A DNA stretch of 40,316 bases from Spirochaetota bacterium (GTDB taxonomy: Bacteria > Spirochaetota > UBA4802 > UBA5550). The stretch is taken from positions 1-40,316 of the forward strand of contig JAFGJX010000102.1 in the NCBI GenBank assembly GCA_016928865.1. The letters are read 5' to 3'. Of the stretch, positions 33,933 to 40,316 are shown piece by piece; positions within the stretch are counted from its first letter, which is position 1, and each line of letters starts with the position of its first letter. The notes under the pieces were generated by a model. That model saw only the letters and a program-made list of their open reading frames with translations, searched no databases and was not told where the DNA came from. Both the position numbers and the translations under genes were made by a program.

Positions 33933-35018
33933 ATGTATAGAGAGCTTATCATTCATTATCTTTCCGGAACCGGAAACGCGCTCACGGCGGCGCGCTGGCT
34001 GGAGGAGATCGCAAAGGCGGGAAACATGGCCGCCAGGATCATGGCGATAGACCGTTTCAGACGCCCCCTTGCCCCGCCCCCGCCGGAGGACACGCTGATC
34101 GGCTTCCTCTTCCCCACGCACGGGTTCTGCCTCCCCTGGTACATGCTGAAATTCATGCTCGCCTTTCCGCGCGGCCGCAACCGGATCTTCTGCCTGAACA
34201 CCTGTGCCGGAACCACGCTCGGGCGCGTCCCGCTCCCCGGCCTCTCGGGACTCGCGCTCATCGTCCCGGCTATCGTGCTCTCCCTGAAGGGATACCGGGT
34301 CAGGGGACTGGTATCGCTCAACCTCCCCTCCAACTGGATATCCCTTCACCCGGGTCTGACAAAACGCGCGGTCTCGGTCCTGGTGGAGCACTGCAGGAAA
34401 AAGACCGGGAGATACGCCGCAACGCTGTTCTCCGGCGGGAGGGCGTATCACGGGCTCATCTCCCTTCCGGTTGATCTCGCGATATCGCCCGTTGCTTTCG
34501 GGTATCTCCTGGTCGGCCGCTTCTGGCTGGCGAAAATGTTCATGGCGAATTCCGACTGCGACGGGTGCGGCGTGTGCGCGAACAACTGCCCCATGGCCGC
34601 CCTGGTCATGAAAAACGGGCGCCCCTGCTGGACCTTCCGGTGCGAGAGCTGCATGCGCTGCATGAACATCTGCCCCCGGAAGGCGATCCAGGTCTCCTAC
34701 GTATTCGCCGCTGCGAGCGCGTATCTATTGTACGGGCTGCTCCTCCCCCTGGCGATCATGGCGGCCCTGCATTACAGCGAAACAGCCGCAGCCATCATCG
34801 GGTCGAAATCAACCGCGATCGTCCTGGTACGGGCATGGTTTGTTCTGGGAGTCATGTTTCTGTTCTATCGAATTGTCCAGCGCCTCATCCGGTTCAGGCC
34901 GTTCGATTTCATCTTTGCCAGGCTCACGCCCACAAGCCTCGGCTTCTGGCGCAGGTACCTGGCGCCGGGAACAGGCGTGAAGGATTTCAGGAGGGAACAT
35001 ACAACAGATAAAATGTGA
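33933..35018 (+). CDS. EFR1-like flavodoxin/ferredoxin membrane protein
   Basis: The 361 residues contain an N-terminal flavodoxin-like part (YLSGTGNALTAARWL for FMN phosphate binding, then FLFPTHGFCLPWYM), a long middle, and two [4Fe-4S] motifs: CDGCGVCANNCP (about 210) and CESCMRCMNICP (about 237). A hydrophobic C-terminus follows with two to three helices (YLLYGLLLPLAIMAA, VRAWFVLGVMFLFY). The EFR1-family combination of flavodoxin and dicluster ferredoxin is typical of anaerobes and serves electron transfer; the membrane helices suggest an inner-membrane location. Start: GGAG before ATG. Its electron donor or acceptor is unknown. It might interact with the AOR ferredoxin system but is distant from it. 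Confidence 0.85.
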   Translation: MYRELIIHYLSGTGNALTAARWLEEIAKAGNMAARIMAIDRFRRPLAPPPPEDTLIGFLFPTHGFCLPWYMLKFMLAFPRGRNRIFCLNTCAGTTLGRVPLPGLSGLALIVPAIVLSLKGYRVRGLVSLNLPSNWISLHPGLTKRAVSVLVEHCRKKTGRYAATLFSGGRAYHGLISLPVDLAISPVAFGYLLVGRFWLAKMFMANSDCDGCGVCANNCPMAALVMKNGRPCWTFRCESCMRCMNICPRKAIQVSYVFAAASAYLLYGLLLPLAIMAALHYSETAAAIIGSKSTAIVLVRAWFVLGVMFLFYRIVQRLIRFRPFDFIFARLTPTSLGFWRRYLAPGTGVKDFRREHTTDKM

Positions 35019-35156
35019 TTAGACCGGATATGATGCCCGCCCCGTGCCGGGGAGACTCAATACGAGCACACCAGCACAGAGCAGGCAGGACGAAACAGCG
35101 CCGCCGGGCGTTTGATGCATGCAGCCATGCTATCAAGCCCCGGCATCGGCCACAAT

Positions 35157-36335
35157 TCAGAACTCCATCGGCGTCAATGCCGACCCGATAAATCCATCCT
35201 CATCGAATTTCATTACAAGGGCCTGCGTATCATAGCCGACCCCCCTTCTCCCCTTTCCGGATACGATGAAACCGCCGTCCCGGGCTGGCCGCACTGAATT
35301 CATGATATATACCTTTTGCTCGGTATTGTAATATCTTGACCATGTCTCGTTTCCCGCAGCATCAAGTTTTCTGAGACAGATTGTTGAGCACTCCCCATTA
35401 TCGCAGATCACATTAATGGCGCACAGGTACCCGCCATCAGAAGCCTGGATTGCAGGCAGCGGGTAAAAAAGAAGATACCGTGCATCAACGGGAAAGGTAT
35501 CCAGCGGCGCCCGCCATTCTTCCACGCCAGACCGGTTGCGTTTTTTCAGCAACGGGAAAAATCCGCCATACACCTCCTCGTCTGATCCGGGCACCATGCA
35601 GGTCTCGACGCATCCCCCGTCCGATGTCAGGTTCAAACCGTATGTCGCTGTATCAGATGCAGCTGACCATTCAATTTCTCCTGATGGATCCAGTTTAACA
35701 ATGCCTCTATTTCTGATTCCCCGCAACGCGTCGTATGGCACGGTGAGATATCCTCCATCGTTTGTCTGCTGTATCGTGATATAACCCACACCGGATTTCT
35801 CCCACTCCCTGTTTCCATCAGCAGCAAGCTTGAGCGCAATCCCGTGATAGTCGGAATACCACTGCGCCAGACCGGCAATAATATACCCGCTGTCAGATGT
35901 CTGATGAATATCATACGCTTCATAGTTGGCGCTCCCGCCGAATGCTCGCGACCACTCCCTGCCGCCCGATGAATTCAGCTTGGTGACATAGATTTCAGAA
36001 AATTCGCCACCATATATCGTTGCCGCGACAATATAGCCGCCATCGCCGGTCTGTTCAATAGCCATCCTTTCCTCAGAAAATATTTTTTGATCATACGTAT
36101 TCGTCCACTGCTTCAGCCCATTCTTATTCAGCTTGAATACCCAGAGATACGAACTGCCGCCTGACCCTTCACCGCCGGCGACAATATAGCCGTTATCAGA
36201 GGTCTGCTGAACCGCGTTTGCGCTGTCATTGTAATCAGCCCCATACATTTTAAGCCAGACAGGTTTTTCAATATCACACCCGATGGCCGAGAGAAGCAGG
36301 GCACCCGTGAACCAGAGTGAAAAAATACGCGTCAT
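35157..36335 (-). CDS. Lipoprotein with beta-propeller-like repeats
   Basis: This 392-residue protein has a lipoprotein signal (MTRIFSLWFTGALLLSAIGC). The mature part carries about six repeats of the form QTSDNGYIVAGG...W-x-KLNxxG-x-xxW, e.g. QTSDNGYIVAGG, QTGDGGYIVAAT, QTSDSGYIIAGL, QTNDGGYLTVP, TSDGGCVE, ASDGGYLCAIN, ARDGGFIVSGK. Such repeats form beta-propeller blades in many secreted proteins. Start: GGAGGG on the minus strand (36342-36347). The function is unknown, probably surface-exposed binding. No operon partner adjoins it. Confidence 0.8.
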   Translation of the reverse strand: MTRIFSLWFTGALLLSAIGCDIEKPVWLKMYGADYNDSANAVQQTSDNGYIVAGGEGSGGSSYLWVFKLNKNGLKQWTNTYDQKIFSEERMAIEQTGDGGYIVAATIYGGEFSEIYVTKLNSSGGREWSRAFGGSANYEAYDIHQTSDSGYIIAGLAQWYSDYHGIALKLAADGNREWEKSGVGYITIQQTNDGGYLTVPYDALRGIRNRGIVKLDPSGEIEWSAASDTATYGLNLTSDGGCVETCMVPGSDEEVYGGFFPLLKKRNRSGVEEWRAPLDTFPVDARYLLFYPLPAIQASDGGYLCAINVICDNGECSTICLRKLDAAGNETWSRYYNTEQKVYIMNSVRPARDGGFIVSGKGRRGVGYDTQALVMKFDEDGFIGSALTPMEF

Positions 36336-36833
36336 GACGTTCCCTCCATCTTTTTTGTATTATTTTTACACAGGCCGCATGGACGTGCATAGCACTCCCG
36401 CAGAATTTTTAATGGAGTGAACCCATGTTCGCATCCATATCCCGTCCTCTATCATGAGCGGCCGACGACGGGCTCTAAATATTTTTCTTTCAATTTTGAA
36501 TAAGACTGACGGGAGTGAATATTAATTTGTTGCAATACCAATTTTTTTGTGGTGACGCACTTAAAAACCACGCCGGAACCTACCGGCGAACACGGCACAC
36601 AGTTCGCAACAAATCAATTTATTTATTGGATGATTCGATGTAATCATCAATTCAAAATCATTATAATGTCAAATTTTATTCATAAGAAAATGAAAAAAAG
36701 TTGGCCCCGGTTAAGGATACCGACAAGTTTACATGGTGGTAACAATTAAAAGTCGTATCTTTCCTTAAAATACTTTACATATATGCAGTTAAAATTATAC
36801 CACTTTTTGTAAAGTTATGGTATTATATTTTAT
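36336..36833. other. AT-rich intergenic region upstream of purF
   Basis: No gene is seen. It contains a small hairpin CGCCGG/CCGGCG (36571-36588) with loop AACCTA and no T-tract. Directly before the purF ATG lies GGTATTATATTTTAT with no Shine-Dalgarno sequence, so the promoter must sit very close to the start codon or the message is leaderless. The divergent lipoprotein gene start is at the other end. Confidence 0.5.
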
Positions 36834-38282
36834 ATGAAACCGATATCCATCCCCCAGTGCGACAGCGGCAAACCGCGCGATGAATGCGGCATATTCGGCA
36901 TATACGGCAACCCGAAAGCGGCCAACCTGACCTACCTGGGTCTCTACGCGCTCCAGCACCGGGGCCAGGAATCGTCCGGCATCGCCTCGTCCGACGGACA
37001 CCACATCTACCGCTACGCCGGCATGGGGAAGGTCGTCGATATTTTCAGGGAAGAGCAGATCAACCACCTCCAGGGGCACCTGGCCATCGGCCACAACCGC
37101 TACTCAACCACCGGGTCTTCGTTCCTCAGAAACGCCCAGCCGTTCCGGTCCGAGTCGATCCTCGGGCCCATCGTGCTGGCGCATAACGGCAACCTGACCA
37201 ACGCGGGCGCCCTGCGCTACGAGCTGGAGAAGAAGGGCCACATCTTTCAGACCACCATCGACTCGGAGGTGATTGTCCACCTGATGGCTAAATCCGGGAT
37301 CGACTCCTTCCTGGACGCGCTCATCTTTGCGCTCAAGCAGGTGCGCGGCGCCTACTCCCTCCTGGTCATGAACCGCGACAGGATATACGCGGTACGCGAC
37401 CCGTACGGGTTCAGGCCGCTGGTGATCGGCAGGCTCGGCGACAGCTTCGCGGTGGCGTCCGAGACCTGCGCCTTCGACATCATCGACGCAAAGTATGTAC
37501 GCGAGGTCGAGCCGGGCGAAATGGTGGAGCTGTCCGAGAACGGGATCGCGTCTTATCGCCCCTTTGAAAAGAAGGAGCAGTCCCTGTGCGTGTTCGAGTA
37601 CATCTACTTTTCCAGGCCGGACAGCACCATCTTCGGCAGGTCGGTCTACGACATGCGTGTCAGGCTGGGGCGGCGTCTCGCGCGCCAGGCCCCGGTGGAG
37701 GCGGATATCGTGGTCCCCATTCCCGACTCGTCGGTGTGCGCCGCCATCGGCTACTCCCGGGAGTCGGGCGTGCCCTATGAGCTGGGTCTTATCCGGAGCC
37801 ACTACATCGGCCGCACCTTCATCGAGCCGACCCAGAAGATCCGCGACTTCGGCGCCAAGATCAAGTACAACGCGGTGCGCGCTTCGGTGGAGGGGAAGCG
37901 CATGGTGGTGGTGGACGATTCCATCATGCGGGGCACCACCATGCGGAAGATCATCAAGATGTTCCGCACTGCCGGCGCGAAGGAGATCCACGTGCGCATA
38001 TCCGCGCCGCCCACGAAGTTCCCCTGCTTCTACGGCATCGACATTCCCACCCACAAGGAGCTGATCGCCTCGTCGCACACGATCGAGGAAATACGGAAAT
38101 ACCTCCGCGTCGACTCGATCGAGTACATGAGCGTCGAGACCATGATCGAGGCCCTGGACGAGCCGGACATGCACTTCTGCACCGCCTGCTTCGACGGCGA
38201 TTATCCCTGCGAGCTTGACGAGATGGGCGAAGAGAACCAGAAGTACCTGTTCGAGGACGATGAAATTGACGGTTATTATTGA
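36834..38282 (+). CDS. purF: Amidophosphoribosyltransferase, [4Fe-4S] type
   Basis: This 482-residue enzyme makes phosphoribosylamine from PRPP and glutamine, the first committed step of purine synthesis. The nucleophile C18 in DECGIFGIYG needs removal of a 17-residue propeptide, as in the B. subtilis type. The glutaminase part has LQHRGQESSGI and GHNRYSTTG; the PRTase part has VVVDDSIMRGTTMRK. The likely cluster cysteines are C252, C398, C449 and C452 (CTAC), close to the B. subtilis positions. No Shine-Dalgarno sequence precedes the ATG, and no alternative start is in frame between an upstream TAA and this ATG. The gene is single. Confidence 0.96.
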   Translation: MKPISIPQCDSGKPRDECGIFGIYGNPKAANLTYLGLYALQHRGQESSGIASSDGHHIYRYAGMGKVVDIFREEQINHLQGHLAIGHNRYSTTGSSFLRNAQPFRSESILGPIVLAHNGNLTNAGALRYELEKKGHIFQTTIDSEVIVHLMAKSGIDSFLDALIFALKQVRGAYSLLVMNRDRIYAVRDPYGFRPLVIGRLGDSFAVASETCAFDIIDAKYVREVEPGEMVELSENGIASYRPFEKKEQSLCVFEYIYFSRPDSTIFGRSVYDMRVRLGRRLARQAPVEADIVVPIPDSSVCAAIGYSRESGVPYELGLIRSHYIGRTFIEPTQKIRDFGAKIKYNAVRASVEGKRMVVVDDSIMRGTTMRKIIKMFRTAGAKEIHVRISAPPTKFPCFYGIDIPTHKELIASSHTIEEIRKYLRVDSIEYMSVETMIEALDEPDMHFCTACFDGDYPCELDEMGEENQKYLFEDDEIDGYY

Positions 38283-38580
38283 TTAATGAGACCCGCCCCG
38301 CCGGATTTGACATCGGACCACGCCATGCAGCGATGGTCATATGCATTATCACCTTCAGTAATGGCGATATATCCAAAAATTTGAACGGGCTTTAGTCATC
38401 AAATAAAATATTTTTCTTGATATGGTTTTTAACTTCTGTTATTTTATTTACATGAGGGACGGTTATTCCGTGCTTCAAGCGCATGGCATGAACGGCCCGA
38501 ACATTTAACAATTTTTTTCCCTATACACATGCCGTCAACAGTGTCTCCCGGCGGTAAAATATTACATCCAGGAGGTTTTC

Positions 38581-38751
38581 ATGCAAACAAACGCTCCGAA
38601 ATTCGTTGTATGGGTAGTCGCAGTTGTAATCGGGTGTCTGGGGGTCCTGGCGCACTTTGTCGCGATACCGGTCGTGACAGCGTACGCATTCTGGTTTGTC
38701 GTTGTCGGGTTCGCGATCCTCGCGGTCGCAAGCGTGGTCAAGGGCATGTAG
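38581..38751 (+). CDS. Small two-helix membrane protein, 56 residues
   Basis: An ATG at 38581 is preceded by a near-perfect AGGAGG (38570-38575) at ideal distance and opens 56 codons ending TAG at 38749-38751. The protein is MQTNAPKF, a first hydrophobic segment (VVWVVAVVIGCLGVLAHFV), a short AIPVV loop, a second segment (TAYAFWFVVVGFAILAVAS) and VVKGM. No family is recognised. A strong terminator starts 10 bp after the stop, so this is a complete single-gene unit. The clean Shine-Dalgarno sequence and terminator make it a real gene despite the size. Probably an inner-membrane protein of unknown role. Confidence 0.8.
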   Translation: MQTNAPKFVVWVVAVVIGCLGVLAHFVAIPVVTAYAFWFVVVGFAILAVASVVKGM

Positions 38752-38760
38752 CGAAAACAG

Positions 38761-38792
38761 GCGATGCGGTCCCGAGGGGCCGCATCGCTTTT
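38761..38792 (+). terminator. Rho-independent terminator
   Basis: GCGATGCGG (38761-38769) pairs with CCGCATCGC (38780-38788), followed by TTTT. It ends the unit of the small membrane protein and faces the convergent gene at 38823. Confidence 0.9.
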
Positions 38793-38822
38793 ACAGTCAA
38801 GAGATAAATATTCCTGCTCCTG

Positions 38823-40316
38823 TCAATTCCCGCCGCGCACCGGCCACACATATAAGGAACTGGAAGCCTTGTCCACGGAATACTGGCTATAGGTCACGGA
38901 ACACCGGAACGCCGCCGAGGGCAAGGATGCCCTTGTTGTGGACATCCAGTGGTTTTGAACAGAGCTGTTCACGAAACCGGCTGAAGAAAGCCACAAGGCG
39001 GCGTCATGAGCGTACGTGCTCGGCATTTCATTGGAATTCGGGAGCCTCCAGTCGCTGTATCCGGCGTACACATCCATATTGAGCTGATCAATAAAATCCA
39101 GGGCCATGAGCCAGTAGACCCTCCCGTCAACAGTGCCATCGGCATTATCAAACCAGCTATAGCTGGTCAGAATCAGGTTTAAATCCTCGGCCCACATGAG
39201 CCCGGTCATGTTGTCCGTTATGGTCCCGTCGCCATGATCGGTGAATCGCGGGGACGGGAATGCGAGCCCGCTCTGGACATCTCCGTCCTGACCAGTGCCA
39301 GCGCAGGCGACAGAGGTGCCGCTCGAATTCCAGCACGCCGTCTGCCCGGTCCTTGGTAATACCGACGCCGAGCCAGCCACAGGCAGCACATACCCCGTGC
39401 TGGTTTTCATCCGTATTTCTCTTGTCCCCGAACTAAAGTCATAATACCACACATAGGAACGGTTTCCTGCCGTTGTCGAAGACCAGTACGAGGAACTCAC
39501 ATTGCTGAAGCCGAAGCCCTGCAGCCATGCGACCATGTCGTTGTTTCCATAATTCATTATACTCATCAACTCAACAATGTTCGGCAGGCGCCAGTCTGAG
39601 CGGCCGCAGTAAAAGGGAGGCGTGTTCAGGGTGCTCACATGCGTCAGCGCCGCATCCCAGGTAACCAGCCCCGCGGGATTCGCGTTAGCGGCCCAAATGA
39701 GACCGGTGGCGTTGTCCGTGATGGTGCCGTCGCCGTTGTTGTTAAAACGCGTGGCTGTGTTCCAGGGGATCCCGTACCGGTATTCGCCGTCCTGGCCCGT
39801 GCCCGCGCAGGCGATCGGGGTGCCGGCCGCATCATAGCAGGTTTCCTGGCCTGTCCGGAGGACCTGCGCGGGATAGGCGGGCAGCTGGTAGTCAATAGAA
39901 AATTCCGAAACCCCGGAATTCAGCAGGCTTACATTGCCGGCGCCGTCTTTCACCCACGCGTAGAGAGTGTGCGTGCCTGGAATCGCTTTCAGCAGATAGG
40001 TCGTGGGCTCCGCCCCGAGCCAGCCGGGATCGCCGGCATCAGGCGCTGTGGAGGATTCGGTTATCATCCAGCCGGTCACCATCACGTTGTCCCAGGAGGA
40101 AAGTACAACCGGGATCTCCTGCACGGTGGTCGGGTCGGCTGCGGTGTGCGTGAAGGATATAACCGTGGGGAGAATCAGGTCCAGGTACAGGACCGCCAGC
40201 CGCGAATTCGCGCTCTCGTCGCTCACGTTGCCGGCCCCGTCTTTCGCCCACGCGTAAAGCGTGTAGTTCCCGTACCCGCCCGAAAGAGTATACGATGACG
40301 GCGCGGTTGCGAGCCA
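38823..40316 (-). CDS. Secreted Lcl/DUF1566 repeat protein, 5' end beyond window
   Basis: The frame is open through the last base of the window (reading WLATAPSSYTLSGG at the edge), so the start lies beyond it. Visible are two Ig-like or bacterial-adhesin segments ending in TLYAWAKDGAGNVS and TLYAWVKDGAGNVS. Then there are two Lcl/DUF1566-type modules, each opening with RTGQ...C...ACAGTGQDG, and containing D-GDGTITDN-TGL-WA and SDWRLPN. The C-terminus is VWPVRGGN. These proteins are typically surface-exposed or secreted and implicated in adhesion, but no specific role is known here. The repeat suggests internal duplication, with two conserved Cys per module. Confidence 0.85.
   Translation of the reverse strand, partial: WLATAPSSYTLSGGYGNYTLYAWAKDGAGNVSDESANSRLAVLYLDLILPTVISFTHTAADPTTVQEIPVVLSSWDNVMVTGWMITESSTAPDAGDPGWLGAEPTTYLLKAIPGTHTLYAWVKDGAGNVSLLNSGVSEFSIDYQLPAYPAQVLRTGQETCYDAAGTPIACAGTGQDGEYRYGIPWNTATRFNNNGDGTITDNATGLIWAANANPAGLVTWDAALTHVSTLNTPPFYCGRSDWRLPNIVELMSIMNYGNNDMVAWLQGFGFSNVSSSYWSSTTAGNRSYVWYYDFSSGTREIRMKTSTGYVLPVAGSASVLPRTGQTACWNSSGTSVACAGTGQDGDVQSGLAFPSPRFTDHGDGTITDNMTGLMWAEDLNLILTSYSWFDNADGTVDGRVYWLMALDFIDQLNMDVYAGYSDWRLPNSNEMPSTYAHDAALWLSSAGFVNSSVQNHWMSTTRASLPSAAFRCSVTYSQYSVDKASSSLYVWPVRGGN

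Noticed and set aside
37104..38174. 356-codon open frame antisense to purF
   Set aside because: Shadow of purF; composition is unlike real proteins of the window.

Overview
The window looks like a chromosomal segment of a diderm (Gram-negative type) bacterium of moderately high GC. The evidence is a TonB-dependent receptor, several lipobox lipoproteins, PlsB and a signal-peptide-bearing Rhs/SpvB-type giant protein. A tungsten-type aldehyde:ferredoxin oxidoreductase, class III fructose bisphosphatase, iron-containing alcohol dehydrogenases and [4Fe-4S]-type PurF suggest an anaerobe or facultative anaerobe. The RsbW/STAS pair, large Rhs protein and general gene style resemble environmental Spirochaetota (Leptospirales-like) or a related deep diderm lineage. 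That placement is inference and weak.

Layout. 1-2.6 kb: tail of a degenerate metallophosphoesterase, then class III FBPase (+). 2.7-10.5 kb: a minus-strand block with a lipoprotein, a small membrane protein and a 2156-residue SpvB/FG-GAP/TcdB/RHS protein whose C-terminal tip and downstream neighbour are AT-rich. This is the layout of a polymorphic toxin with a candidate immunity gene. 11-16.1 kb: a ZIP metal transporter, an orphan Ser/Met-rich lipoprotein and a TonB-dependent receptor (all -). 17.0-22.3 kb: a compact plus-strand operon ending at a strong terminator: MoaD/ThiS-like protein, tungsten AOR, a metal-ligand-less Fe-ADH paralogue, an SCP2-like protein and an intact Fe-ADH. 22.35-24.15 kb: an AT-rich insert with a secreted protein, bracketed by two ~135-bp direct repeats, followed by an IS91-like transposase remnant. 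25.1-40.3 kb: mostly core genes (plsB, tRNA-Pro, RsbW-like kinase, STAS protein, gpmI, a receiver/PAS/kinase hybrid, truA, an EFR1-like flavodoxin-ferredoxin, purF) with two secreted repeat proteins and a small two-helix membrane protein.

Repeats. Two dispersed motifs recur in intergenic DNA: a 14-bp near-palindrome (CCGATAGTTATCGG) and TTACTCTGACCCC, often near each other, and in one place as a perfect inverted pair bounding 589 bp. They look like the ends of a mobile or mobilised repeat family.

Most novel candidates: (1) the AOR operon, which pairs an intact Fe-ADH with an apparent pseudoenzyme lacking all four metal ligands, plus a putative lipid-carrier protein, suggesting reduction or oxidation of a hydrophobic carboxylate/aldehyde/alcohol; (2) the Rhs protein with an acquired tip, a candidate immunity protein and a double transmembrane insert inside the shell; (3) the direct-repeat-bounded AT-rich cargo. 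No CRISPR array, rRNA gene, prophage or replication origin was recognised.
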